Source: Pedobacter sp. N36a
GTDB taxonomy: Bacteria > Bacteroidota > Bacteroidia > Sphingobacteriales > Sphingobacteriaceae
Assembly (NCBI RefSeq): GCF_014472395.1
Contig: NZ_JACSZW010000008.1
Span: 159,026-223,025, forward strand
Direction: 5' to 3'
DNA: 64,000 nt
Part shown: positions 45,224-53,664 of the stretch, in pieces
Layout: each line of letters begins with the position of its first letter
How positions within the stretch are numbered: the stretch's first letter is position 1
Translations under genes and position numbers: made by a program
Notes under the pieces: generated by a model
Told to the model about the DNA's origin: nothing
Seen by the model: the letters and a program-made list of their open reading frames with translations, nothing else
Database searches by the model: none

Positions 45224-46159
45224 ATGAACAGAATAGAATTTTTAAGAAACACGGCTATAGCTACAGGTGCATTACTGACCGGATCAGCTGTAAACGCAGT
45301 GGCAGGCACTGCTGCACCAGGTTCTTCTAATGGAGCAGCAGGGAAAACGTTTAACCTGGATTATGCACCGCATGAAGGAATGTTTGCCAATAATGCAGGT
45401 AAGAGTTTTCTGGACCAGATTCGTTTTATGCACGATCAGGGATTCAGGTCCATAGAAGATAACGGTTACCTTGGAAGATCTTTAGAGGACCAAACCAAAA
45501 TTGGTGAGCTATTGGCCAAATTGGGAATGACCATGGGTGTGTTTGTAGTGGATGGCGGCGACAATTGGAAAACTTCCCTGACTACCGGAAAAAAGGAATT
45601 TAAAGATAAATTTATAGATACCTGTAAGCGTTCTGTGGAAGCAGCAAAACGCTGTAATGCCAAATGGCTGACAGTAGTTCCCGGTTTTTATGAACGCAGA
45701 CTGCCTTATGGAAATCAAATGGCCAATGTAGTAGATGCGATGAGGGCAGGAGCAGAGATCTTTGAACCACATGGATTAATTATGGTACTGGAAACCTTAA
45801 GTGACACCCCGGAATTGTTCCTGCAGCAAACACACGAAACTTTTAACGTGTGTAAAGCCGTTAACAGCCCTTCCTGCAAAATCCTTTACGACATTTACCA
45901 CATGCAGAAAACAGAAGGTAACCTGATCGTGAATATGGATCGCTGCTGGGATGAAATTGCTTACATCCAGATTGGAGACAATCCAGGTAGGAAAGAACCA
46001 ACTACCGGTGAGATCAATTACAAAAATTTATTTAAACACATTCATGCAAAAGGTTATAAAGGAGTCATGGGCATGGAACATGGCAACTCCAGACCTGGTA
46101 AAGAAGGAGAACTGCGCGTGATCCAGGCTTACCGTGAAGTTGATAATTTCCTTGCTTAA
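45224..46159 (+). CDS. Hydroxypyruvate isomerase-like TIM-barrel protein
   Basis: The 311-residue protein has an N-terminal hydrophobic segment (FLRNTAIATGALLTGSAV) resembling a Tat signal but with NRIEF in place of two adjacent arginines, so export is uncertain. The mature part matches the hydroxypyruvate isomerase/xylose isomerase-like family: GFRSIEDNGYLGR, MVLETLSDTPELFL, CKILYDIYHMQKTEGNL and HIQIGD-like YIQIGDNPGR. It ends the SUMF1-oxidoreductase-ApbE operon and is convergent with the PA0069-type gene 13 bp away. Confidence 0.86.
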   Translation: MNRIEFLRNTAIATGALLTGSAVNAVAGTAAPGSSNGAAGKTFNLDYAPHEGMFANNAGKSFLDQIRFMHDQGFRSIEDNGYLGRSLEDQTKIGELLAKLGMTMGVFVVDGGDNWKTSLTTGKKEFKDKFIDTCKRSVEAAKRCNAKWLTVVPGFYERRLPYGNQMANVVDAMRAGAEIFEPHGLIMVLETLSDTPELFLQQTHETFNVCKAVNSPSCKILYDIYHMQKTEGNLIVNMDRCWDEIAYIQIGDNPGRKEPTTGEINYKNLFKHIHAKGYKGVMGMEHGNSRPGKEGELRVIQAYREVDNFLA

Positions 46160-46172
46160 AATAAAATCTAGG

Positions 46173-47246
46173 TTAAAATAAACTAAACTGGGCTCCGGGA
46201 ACTTTAAATAAACCGGAATCCAGTTTAAAATGCACTTCGTTTAAATGATTCAGTCGACAATGAAGCTTAAAATTGTCATTGATCAGCTTGGCAATATGGC
46301 CATCTCCCCGCATTCTTTCCCCAAATCTGCTATCGTTCACATTACCGCTGTGACAAGATTGGATCAGGTGCCATACTTTTTCAAATCTATCCGGGTAATT
46401 TTTACGAAGCCAGTCCTCAAAAATACCGCCAATAGCTCCATTCAGTCTAACCACCGTATAACCTGCCGAACGCGCACCAGCATTCGCAATCGTTTTTAAT
46501 ATCGTTGGAATCTCATGATCGCTCAATCCTGGAACGAGTGGGGCAACCATAACACCCATAGGAATGCCCGCTTTACTCAGCTCTTCCACTACTTTTAACC
46601 TTTGCTTAGCCGTAGTCGTTCTGGGCTCCATCTTTTGTCGTAACTGCTCATTTAAGCTGTTGATAGATACATAAACCATGCAGAGGTTTAACTTTGCCAT
46701 CTCCGATAAAATATCCATATCTCGAAGAATGAGGGAGTTTTTCGTAATCATCCCGATCGGCTGCCGGTATTCCAATGCGATTTCCAATAACTGTCTGGTA
46801 ATTTTAAATTGTCGTTCTGCCGGTTGATAACAAACTGTATTGCCAGAAAGAGAAATCACAGCAGCATCCCAGCCTTTGCGCTCCAAAAACTTTTTAAACA
46901 GCATCGGCGCATCTTTCTTCACCACAATCTTGCGCTCGAAATCGAGTCCAGCACTAAATCCCCAATATTCATGTGCATTGCGCGCATAGCAATAAGTACA
47001 GCCATGCTCACATCCTTGATAAGGATTCAATGAATAAGCCATCCCAACATCAGGGCTCTCCACTTTGTTCACAATAGACTTACTCTGACCAAAGATAAAA
47101 GTAGTCTTATGGTCTGTTTCCTCCCAATCGTCTATTCCTTCCTGATGATCTTTGACATAACTATCCTTTGCAAACCTGTTGTGAGGGTTCAGTTGCGCAC
47201 CTCTTCCCTTAAAATAGCTTTCAGCCGCTTCTTCCTCTAATTTCAT
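46173..47246 (-). CDS. Radical SAM protein, PA0069/spore-photoproduct-lyase-like family
   Basis: The 357-residue protein has the CxxxCxxC motif (Cys79, Cys83, Cys86) in PYQGCEHGCTYCYARNAHEYWGF, typical of the PA0069 family of spore-photoproduct-lyase-like radical SAM enzymes, with SLSGNTVCYQPAERQFKITR further on. The reaction is not known for this family; a DNA or tRNA role has been guessed. A perfect inverted repeat lies in the 38-bp gap just upstream of the ATG. It is convergent with the ApbE operon. Confidence 0.9.
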   Translation of the reverse strand: MKLEEEAAESYFKGRGAQLNPHNRFAKDSYVKDHQEGIDDWEETDHKTTFIFGQSKSIVNKVESPDVGMAYSLNPYQGCEHGCTYCYARNAHEYWGFSAGLDFERKIVVKKDAPMLFKKFLERKGWDAAVISLSGNTVCYQPAERQFKITRQLLEIALEYRQPIGMITKNSLILRDMDILSEMAKLNLCMVYVSINSLNEQLRQKMEPRTTTAKQRLKVVEELSKAGIPMGVMVAPLVPGLSDHEIPTILKTIANAGARSAGYTVVRLNGAIGGIFEDWLRKNYPDRFEKVWHLIQSCHSGNVNDSRFGERMRGDGHIAKLINDNFKLHCRLNHLNEVHFKLDSGLFKVPGAQFSLF

Positions 47247-47253
47247 TAGTTAA

Positions 47254-47276
47254 AATTACTAATAAAATTAGTAATT
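47254..47276. repeat. Perfect 10-bp inverted repeat before the PA0069-type gene
   Basis: AATTACTAAT (47254-47263), AAA, ATTAGTAATT (47267-47276) is a perfect dyad just upstream of the PA0069-type start codon at 47246 on the minus strand and just downstream of the 47285 gene's start side. Its position suits an operator that blocks transcription or translation of the radical SAM gene. Confidence 0.5.
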
Positions 47277-47284
47277 ACCAATTG

Positions 47285-48544
47285 CTATTTGGATTCTGTA
47301 GTAGAGATGTAATTTCTGGGTACGGTATCTGCCATCTTTTCATAAGCCCAGAAACCACTGAAAAGTGAGGATTGTGCATTGTACATGCCGCCGTCCATAT
47401 AAAATTTAATAGGTGGCTGAAGTAAAAGAATAGTAGATATTTGATAGTTTGGGACGTCTAATGGACGACTGATCGCATGGTTCGAAGTTTCAGTATACTC
47501 CTTGGTTTCCCTTTCATTGGTATAGATGACATAAAGCTCATCACTGAAATTAATCGTTTTCAAATCGTTATTTATTGTTTTTACCAAGGTGTCCGTCAGG
47601 ATTTCTGCCCGGTTTAGTATTTCTATTTTCTTTGGTACAGCTTGCTGTTTACGCCAGTAAGCAATAGAATCATTTAATGGAGAGTTCCCGGGTTTAGCAA
47701 AAACAAGGTCTAATCTGCTGATTGGGTTTCCAGGTTTGAAAAGCTGTCTCAGCTTTGCTTCAATCAGGCTATCAGGATAACGGTTTTTATTAGGTACCCT
47801 GGCCAGTTTATGAAGGATAAAACCATCTGCAGCAGTGCTATTCCGATATAAGGAACGGAAAAAATGCTGAGAAGAACCTAAATAGGCAACCTCTCTTTTA
47901 TTGGCCCAGTTTTTCCTTTGATTTTTTGATCCAGGTAGATCTTCATAAGTAGGAAAGCCGGAATAATAAACAATATTGCGTTTAAAGTCGCGCTCAAAGT
48001 TATTCAGCAGGTATTTAATGCGGTAACCCAACGATTTGTTTTCAATAATCAGAAACTCATTGGCAGTAACTGTCAGTACGTTTTCTGCTTTATTATAATC
48101 TGTTTGAAGTACCTGAGGATTTAATAACTTGCATTGTGCGGAGTTTGGGGTCATTCCTATAAATTGCTGCAGGAATATCTTGATGTAGCGATCCCGGTTC
48201 GGATCCGCTTTAATCACGACCTCCCGGAGTTGAATCGTGTTTTCCAACAAGATCACCGCAATTTTCGCAGACTTATTGGAGATGACTACATTTTTACTGA
48301 GCGGAAGGTAGCCCATCATCTCAATTAACACATCGTAGTTTCCAGCATTCAAACCTGGGAGTACAAATTCTCCCTCATTATTCGTAACTGTAGCCATTTT
48401 ATAACTACTCAGATAAACGCCGGCACCGGGAATAGGTTTCCCTTCTTTATCCCGGATAATTCCAGAGATGTTAAAACTGTTTTGGCCGTAACTATTCAGC
48501 CCTATCAATAGGAATAAACTACAAAAGCGTAACCATTTCGTCAT
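47285..48544 (-). CDS. Carboxypeptidase-regulatory-like domain protein
   Basis: The 419-residue protein has a signal peptide (to about NSYGQ), then a CarboxypepD_reg-like beta-sandwich (residues about 22-105: FNISGIIRDKEGKPIPGAGVYLSSYKMATVTNNEGEF-type pattern), followed by a region of about 300 residues that I do not recognise. These Bacteroidota proteins are usually cell-envelope associated; some are outer-membrane or periplasmic partners of TonB-dependent receptors, though no receptor is adjacent. It follows recN by 59 bp on the same strand. Confidence 0.8.
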   Translation of the reverse strand: MTKWLRFCSLFLLIGLNSYGQNSFNISGIIRDKEGKPIPGAGVYLSSYKMATVTNNEGEFVLPGLNAGNYDVLIEMMGYLPLSKNVVISNKSAKIAVILLENTIQLREVVIKADPNRDRYIKIFLQQFIGMTPNSAQCKLLNPQVLQTDYNKAENVLTVTANEFLIIENKSLGYRIKYLLNNFERDFKRNIVYYSGFPTYEDLPGSKNQRKNWANKREVAYLGSSQHFFRSLYRNSTAADGFILHKLARVPNKNRYPDSLIEAKLRQLFKPGNPISRLDLVFAKPGNSPLNDSIAYWRKQQAVPKKIEILNRAEILTDTLVKTINNDLKTINFSDELYVIYTNERETKEYTETSNHAISRPLDVPNYQISTILLLQPPIKFYMDGGMYNAQSSLFSGFWAYEKMADTVPRNYISTTESK

Positions 48545-48603
48545 AGACTAATGTAGTTAAAGCGTTATAAACTAGAAAGAAAAATCAAATAATTTCCCGG
48601 AAT

Positions 48604-50259
48604 TTAATACCCCAGAAGTTCCTTTGCATTGGCGATGGCAGGAAGACCCGGATCTTTGCCGCTCAGCATCTCTGCGATGACATGAATGCGCTCTTCCGGT
48701 GCCAGTCTGCGGATTCCTGTAGTAGGGCGCACGCCTTTCTCATTCTTGTAAACAAAATAATGTGCCTCGCCTTTAGCTGCGATTTGCGGTAAATGGGTAA
48801 TACACATCACCTGCATATTTTTCTCCAGATCCCCAATCACATCACCTACGCGTAAAGCGGTTTCACCTGAGATACCCGTATCAATTTCATCGAAAATCAA
48901 AGTAGGTAATGCGGTATGTTTAGCCATGATCGATTTCAAGGCCAACATCAATCTCGAAAGCTCTCCACCCGAAGCCACTTTTCCTACCGGAGCTGGCGGC
49001 TGACCGCTATTTGCAGAAAACAACAGCACCACATTGTCTTTCCCATCTTTATTCAACTCCTCTAATGGTGTCTTTACAATTTTGATTTTTGCATTTGGCA
49101 TCCCTACCAATTTCAATACCGCGGCTACCTGATTCTCAGTCGCAATTATAGATTGACCACGATCAGCGGATAAAGTCGCTGCCATTTGCTCCAATTCTTC
49201 TTTCAATTGGGCAATCTCCTGGTTTAAGCGATCAATCTCTTCATCGCTGCTCAATAAATTATTCAAATTATCGGAAAGCTTCTGATGAATACCCATCAGC
49301 TCTTCAATACTATTGACCTTATGTTTCTGTTCTAAAGTATAAATCACATCAAGCCTATTATTGATCTCTTCGATTCTCGAAGGATTAAAAACGGTACTTT
49401 CTTCGAGATTTAGAGTTTCTGCAGCAATGTCTTTCAATTCAATCAATGCGGAACGAAGGCGTTCATTCAGCAGGGCATAATCAGGGTTAAAACGTTCTAT
49501 CGCCTGAATCTGAACAATGACTTCTTTTAAAACCGGCAACGCCGATACTTCCTGGTCAGAAAGTAAGCTATAGGCATTAACCAAACTTCTTTTGATACTC
49601 TCCGCATTATTGAGCGTTTGTAACTCTATTTCCATCAAACTTTGCTCATCAGCTTTCAGGTTGGCATTTTCAAGTTCGTTGAACAGAAACTGCTCATAAT
49701 CCTGTCTGCTTTTCGCTTCATCAGCTGCGGTTTGTAAGGCGGCAAGATGCTGTAAATGCTTTTTATATTGCTTGTACCCTTTGCGATATTGTGCCAATAG
49801 CGATTGATGATCTGCTAAAGTATCTACCACCGACAATTGAAAACCCGGATCATTGATTTCTAAAGTCGCGTGCTGCGAGTGAATGTCTATCAATTTCTCC
49901 CCAACTTGTTTCATCACCCCCAGCGTAACTGGCGTATCATTGATGAAAGCCCTGGATTTACCATCGGTAGAAATCTCTCTCCTTAAAATAGTTTCGGCAT
50001 AAAAATCAATGTCGTTCTCTTCAAATAAAGAGTGCAAGGTATCGTCAGTCAGCAGAAATTGACCTTCTATGATACATTTTTTCTCCTGATTAAAGAAATA
50101 CTTGGTTTCTGCACGCTGGCCTAAAATGAGGGACAGTGCGCCCAGCATAATGGATTTACCAGCACCAGTTTCCCCAGTGATGATGTTTAAACCTTTGTCG
50201 AGTTTTAACTCAACACTGTCTATTAAAGCGTAGTTACGGATCGAAAGTTTCTGTAGCAT
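48604..50259 (-). CDS. recN: DNA repair protein RecN
   Basis: The 551-residue SMC-like ATPase has Walker A GETGAGKS (residues 29-36), a long coiled-coil centre, the signature VASGGELSRLMLALK and Walker B PTLIFDEIDTGISGETA. RecN binds DNA ends and aids double-strand-break repair in the cytosol. It is expected beside DUF4835 in a conserved Bacteroidota operon, but here the M56/BlaI pair lies between them. A stem-loop at 50316-50342 in the upstream gap probably ends the M56 transcript, so recN may have its own promoter. Confidence 0.95.
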   Translation of the reverse strand: MLQKLSIRNYALIDSVELKLDKGLNIITGETGAGKSIMLGALSLILGQRAETKYFFNQEKKCIIEGQFLLTDDTLHSLFEENDIDFYAETILRREISTDGKSRAFINDTPVTLGVMKQVGEKLIDIHSQHATLEINDPGFQLSVVDTLADHQSLLAQYRKGYKQYKKHLQHLAALQTAADEAKSRQDYEQFLFNELENANLKADEQSLMEIELQTLNNAESIKRSLVNAYSLLSDQEVSALPVLKEVIVQIQAIERFNPDYALLNERLRSALIELKDIAAETLNLEESTVFNPSRIEEINNRLDVIYTLEQKHKVNSIEELMGIHQKLSDNLNNLLSSDEEIDRLNQEIAQLKEELEQMAATLSADRGQSIIATENQVAAVLKLVGMPNAKIKIVKTPLEELNKDGKDNVVLLFSANSGQPPAPVGKVASGGELSRLMLALKSIMAKHTALPTLIFDEIDTGISGETALRVGDVIGDLEKNMQVMCITHLPQIAAKGEAHYFVYKNEKGVRPTTGIRRLAPEERIHVIAEMLSGKDPGLPAIANAKELLGY

Positions 50260-50315
50260 ATTACGACGCTAAAATAAGAAATCTTAAGCAATGACAGTGG
50301 TTTCTTTCATATAAT

Positions 50316-50342
50316 AAAGGCAGAAGAAAATCTTCTGCCTTT
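50316..50342 (-). terminator. Stem-loop after the M56 peptidase gene
   Basis: AAAGGCAGAAGA (50316-50327) pairs perfectly with TCTTCTGCCTTT (50331-50342) across a three-base loop, 30 bp past the M56 stop. On the minus strand only three T residues close the stem, so it is a moderate terminator at best. Confidence 0.6.
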
Positions 50343-50372
50343 AAATCTATGGTTTGGCCTAGGTATGCCGAA

Positions 50373-52202
50373 TTACCAGGTTTTGTTCGATTCAGCTTCT
50401 TTTTTCTTCTTTAAAGCTTCCACTTCTTTTTCATATTTTTTGCGGAGCTCTTTGTATTCTGCAGAACTTTGGAAGGCTCTTTCTGCGGCTACTTTTTTCT
50501 TAAATTCAGGGGAATTATAATATGCAGCAGCTTTTTCGGCTTGCTTACCGATTTCTTCCTGCTGTTTTTTCCATTCTGGCGTGTCGAATTTTTTAGCCAT
50601 CTCCTGCGCATTTTTAGCGATATCTTCTTGCTGCTGCTTCCATTCTGGGGAATCAAAGTGCTTTCTCAGTTCTTCCGATGTTTTCAGCATGTCTTCCTGT
50701 TGTTGCTTCCATTGAGGTGAATCAAATTTCTTTTTCATCGCCTCTGCATTGGCAATAAGGGCTTGCTGCTGTTTTTTCCAAGCAGGAGAATCAAACTGTT
50801 TTCTGAAATTCTCTGCATTTTTTTGAATATTAAGCTGCTGTTTCTTCCAAGCTACAGTACTAAAGCGCTTTTTGATTTCTTCTGCATTGAGCATAATTTC
50901 TGCCTGTTGTTTCTTCCACTCTGGAGAGGATAAGAAGGCTAGACTTGCCCTGGTGGCACTATCTGAGATATAAATGGTGTTCCCTGAACTGTCAGGATAA
51001 TAATAAGTTTGCTGGCCATCGCTGTTCTGCTTAATCACCACACGCTGCGTTTTTTTCTTTTTGGTCGTGTCAGATGGCCAGCTTTTTTTCTCCTGAGTAG
51101 CTTTTAAAGCTTTAATTTCCTGTGTTTTGAATTTCAATCCCACACCTGCGATTTCCATTTCATGGGTAGAAGTACTGGTGGTCGTACTTACCGCTTCCGC
51201 TTTAGAAGGCTTCACCCATGCTAAAGAAATTACGGTAACAATGGTCAGTGTGATGGCAAAGAACTGCTGTTTTGCATTCATATAATTCGTTTTCATGTCT
51301 GTAATTCTTTTTATACGTTGATATAAATGTTGATTTTTTCCTGTCGCCGCCATAGAAAGGGCAGGGGCAGACTTGTCTTTTAGAATTTCCAGCTTTAGTA
51401 AGGCATGGGCATAAGTTACTGGCGTCCCGGTAAGCTGTACCACCAGGTCATCACAGGCATGTTCTCTCTCGATATTGATAAACCTGCCGCTAAGCCAGAT
51501 GAAAGGATTAAAGAATAAAATGGTTTCTACACCGGTTTTAATAAGATTTAAGAGGTAATCATTTCTGCGGATATGAGAAAGCTCATGAATTAAAATGGCT
51601 TCCACCTGATTCAGGTCCAATTGTGTGGCCAGAGAAATTGGAAACAAAACAATTGGTTTAAAATAACCCAATACCAAGGGTACATTCACGTGTTCGGAAA
51701 GGTAAAATCCAATCGACTGTTTCAGGTTTAACTTCCCGCGCATTTCTTCGAATACGGGGCCCCATGCCGCTGGAACAGCCAAATGAACCGAGTTTTTTAA
51801 CTGCCGCATTTTTTGATAACCAGCCAAAAGAACAAATAGCTGAAATAGCAGTCCAACGCCATAAATGCTCACCAGATAAGGGAAAACCTGTTCTGCCTTA
51901 CTGCTGATATTTTGCGGGATGTTATTCAGGTATTCATAATAAGTAGCACTGATTTGAAGTTCTGCACCCTGCTGAGTCCCATTGGCCTGCGGTAATTTGA
52001 ATATGGAAAAAAAGGTAATGCAAAAGCAAACAAAGATCAGGCATAGCGCAGTATAAGCAAGGTTGTGTTTCCTTGCGGAGCTCAGCTTTGGAAAGGAGAT
52101 GACGATGAGGAACAACAGGCCATAAATGATGGCTCCTTGCCATAGGGAGTGAAAAATGCTCCAGCCGGTTGCTTTGATCAGGTGGTTTACAATTGCTTCC
52201 AT
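50373..52202 (-). CDS. M56-family (BlaR1-like) membrane metallopeptidase with a 23-residue repeat tail
   Basis: The 609-residue protein has about four membrane helices and an M56 zinc protease domain with HELSH at residues 206-210 and the third ligand in EREHACDD (near 247). A fourth helix lies near 312-330. The outer region (331-609) has no penicillin-binding sensor. Instead, residues 424-584 are seven tandem 23-residue repeats with consensus F-D-S-P-x-W-K-K-Q-Q followed by a heptad-like helical segment. The protease should cut the BlaI repressor encoded 4 bp upstream when the outer region senses a signal. What the repeats sense is unknown. Confidence 0.88.
   Translation of the reverse strand: MEAIVNHLIKATGWSIFHSLWQGAIIYGLLFLIVISFPKLSSARKHNLAYTALCLIFVCFCITFFSIFKLPQANGTQQGAELQISATYYEYLNNIPQNISSKAEQVFPYLVSIYGVGLLFQLFVLLAGYQKMRQLKNSVHLAVPAAWGPVFEEMRGKLNLKQSIGFYLSEHVNVPLVLGYFKPIVLFPISLATQLDLNQVEAILIHELSHIRRNDYLLNLIKTGVETILFFNPFIWLSGRFINIEREHACDDLVVQLTGTPVTYAHALLKLEILKDKSAPALSMAATGKNQHLYQRIKRITDMKTNYMNAKQQFFAITLTIVTVISLAWVKPSKAEAVSTTTSTSTHEMEIAGVGLKFKTQEIKALKATQEKKSWPSDTTKKKKTQRVVIKQNSDGQQTYYYPDSSGNTIYISDSATRASLAFLSSPEWKKQQAEIMLNAEEIKKRFSTVAWKKQQLNIQKNAENFRKQFDSPAWKKQQQALIANAEAMKKKFDSPQWKQQQEDMLKTSEELRKHFDSPEWKQQQEDIAKNAQEMAKKFDTPEWKKQQEEIGKQAEKAAAYYNSPEFKKKVAAERAFQSSAEYKELRKKYEKEVEALKKKKEAESNKTW
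50451..50933 (-). repeat. Seven tandem 69-bp coding repeats in the M56 gene
   Basis: This stretch encodes seven consecutive 23-residue units of the M56 protein (residues 424-584), without gaps. Position 6 of each unit is Trp in six copies (Phe in the last), and KQQ or QQQ follows. The DNA repeats are diverged, so it is an old array, not a fresh slippage product. Confidence 0.85.
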
Positions 52203-52206
52203 AATG

Positions 52207-52590
52207 TTATTTGTCGCTTAGGTTGTCCAGGTATTTTTTAATTGAATCAATTTCATCTTTACTCGCAGAATGGTTTCCTAAGGCCTGCATCACCAAACGT
52301 GCTGCCGAGCCATTAAAAACATTGTCGATCATTTTACTCACCAGATGCTGCTGTGTCTTCTCCTGATTGACCAATGCCCGGTAGATATGTGTTTTTGAAG
52401 AAGTATTCCGGATCACCAGACCTTTTTCAGCCATGATCTGCATGAGCTTTAAAGTAGTGGTGTATCCTGCTTCTTTATTTTTCTCCAATATCTCATGTAC
52501 TTCTCTAACGGTACACTGGCCTTTTTCCCACAATATCTGTAAGATCTCTAATTCGCTTTCGGTGGGTTTAAGGGGGGTAGATTGACTCAT
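52207..52590 (-). CDS. BlaI/MecI-family transcriptional repressor
   Basis: The 127-residue winged-helix protein carries the BlaI pattern: PTESELEILQILWEKGQCTVREVHEILEKNKEAGYTTTLKLMQIMAEKGLVI, followed by a dimerisation domain. In BlaI/BlaR1 pairs the repressor is cleaved by the membrane protease. Its start is 4 bp before the M56 gene, so one transcript makes both. Two matching dyads around the -7 box in its own promoter point to autoregulation. No beta-lactamase is nearby; the pair probably controls envelope genes elsewhere as well as itself. Confidence 0.92.
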   Translation of the reverse strand: MSQSTPLKPTESELEILQILWEKGQCTVREVHEILEKNKEAGYTTTLKLMQIMAEKGLVIRNTSSKTHIYRALVNQEKTQQHLVSKMIDNVFNGSAARLVMQALGNHSASKDEIDSIKKYLDNLSDK

Positions 52591-52601
52591 ATCTTTTGAT
52601 G

Positions 52602-52649
52602 TACGAATTGTTTCGTAATCAAATGTACGAATCTATTCGTAGAAACAAA
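52602..52649 (-). promoter_or_regulatory. BlaI-type double operator and promoter
   Basis: Two 16-bp dyads TACGAA-N4-TTCGTA (52602-52617 and 52626-52641), centres 24 bp apart, flank the minus-strand -7 box TACATTTG (52620-52627 on the plus strand reads CAAATGTA). A TTTG -33 element lies at 52646-52649, 18 bp from the -7 box. A repressor dimer on each dyad would block RNA polymerase, so the pair explains autoregulation of the BlaI-M56 operon. Confidence 0.75.
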
Positions 52650-52749
52650 ATAAATCTTTATAAAAAAATGATAAATTACCCTAAATTCTTGTTATATAGA
52701 TTGTTAGGTATTTTTTTTGTACGCATAGCCACCTCCTTTACTGGAGGCA

Positions 52750-53664
52750 TTACATACCTTGTTTAGCAGGTTTTAAGCCTTCGTATTTGTTGAGGTTTGC
52801 AGGATCAATTTCTGAGAGCAATTGATAAGCAGCGATTCTTTCCTGAGGATTGCCCAGAGAAAGAACGTTGACCAGTTCTTCTGCTTTAGTAGAAAAATAG
52901 ACGTTTGGAAAGATAGATCCTAATTTTTGACGGTCCATTTTTGTGAGGCTGGAAAGATAGGTAATGATCTTTTTTATCCCCTTGTCCTGGTCTTGCTGCA
53001 GCCTGTCCAGGCCATTAAAATGGTAGTTAAAGATAAAACCCCTCAGCTCTTCAAAACTGTTGTCGAGTAGGTTCTGGTTTAGCCAGTAACGGTTTCTTAA
53101 ACCATCAGAGGCCTTCCATCCATTGTTGCCGGATGCCTGTGCCAGATTTAAGGTGTTTTGTGCTTTTATAAAATACGGTGTTCCCCCTAGGTAACCAAAA
53201 CTATCTTTATCCAGCCCAATAATGGTATGTGCATAGAAGCCAAGTAAAGAACTTAAGTTGGAAATGAAGTTCAGGTCTGAGTAATCAAGTGCCGACCCTT
53301 CATTGTAATTGAAATCAAAATCTTTGTCACTGATGTTGAGAATGGTGCTGTTGTAAGCGCTGCCATAAACCGGTCTGCTCGATTGGATTTGCGCTTCTGC
53401 TTTATAGCCGGAACCGCCATCCCAAGCCGTTACTGTAATCACGAAATTAGTTTCTATCCGCTCATTTGGCAGATAAGTCTCATTCGTCCACTTATTATTG
53501 TTTAAAAAGTCTCTGATAGTATTTTGGAGGATCTCTACGTTCCGCTTATTCACATTCGGAACAGTAGGAGCAGTCACGGTCACCCGTACATTCAGCTCCT
53601 GAGCATGAACTGCAACCTGACTAAAAAGAAAAACAATAAAGAATAGGAGAGAGCGTTTTTTCAT
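52750..53664 (-). CDS. DUF4835-family secreted protein
   Basis: The 304-residue protein has a signal peptide ending VHAQE and the DUF4835 pattern, including YSDLNFISNLSSLLGFYAHTIIGLDKDSFG and the conserved RYWLNQNLLDNSFEELRGFIFNYHFNGLD. The family is specific to Bacteroidota and sits beside coaBC and recN; its role is not established, but an envelope or export function is likely. Its ATG overlaps the coaBC stop codon by one base (TAATG), so translation is coupled. It ends the bamD-rpoZ-coaBC-DUF4835 unit. Confidence 0.88.
   Translation of the reverse strand: MKKRSLLFFIVFLFSQVAVHAQELNVRVTVTAPTVPNVNKRNVEILQNTIRDFLNNNKWTNETYLPNERIETNFVITVTAWDGGSGYKAEAQIQSSRPVYGSAYNSTILNISDKDFDFNYNEGSALDYSDLNFISNLSSLLGFYAHTIIGLDKDSFGYLGGTPYFIKAQNTLNLAQASGNNGWKASDGLRNRYWLNQNLLDNSFEELRGFIFNYHFNGLDRLQQDQDKGIKKIITYLSSLTKMDRQKLGSIFPNVYFSTKAEELVNVLSLGNPQERIAAYQLLSEIDPANLNKYEGLKPAKQGM

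Noticed and set aside
50451..50933. Regular repeats that could suggest a CRISPR array
   Set aside because: The 69-bp units are in frame inside the M56 coding sequence, diverged at DNA level and lack spacers; they encode protein repeats.
50373..52590. Beta-lactam resistance module
   Set aside because: BlaI and an M56 protease are present, but the protease lacks a penicillin-binding sensor and no beta-lactamase or PBP gene is nearby, so a resistance label is not justified.
52690..52749. Terminator downstream of DUF4835
   Set aside because: A CCTCC/GGAGG stem exists at 52732-52746, but on the minus strand it is followed by A residues rather than T residues.
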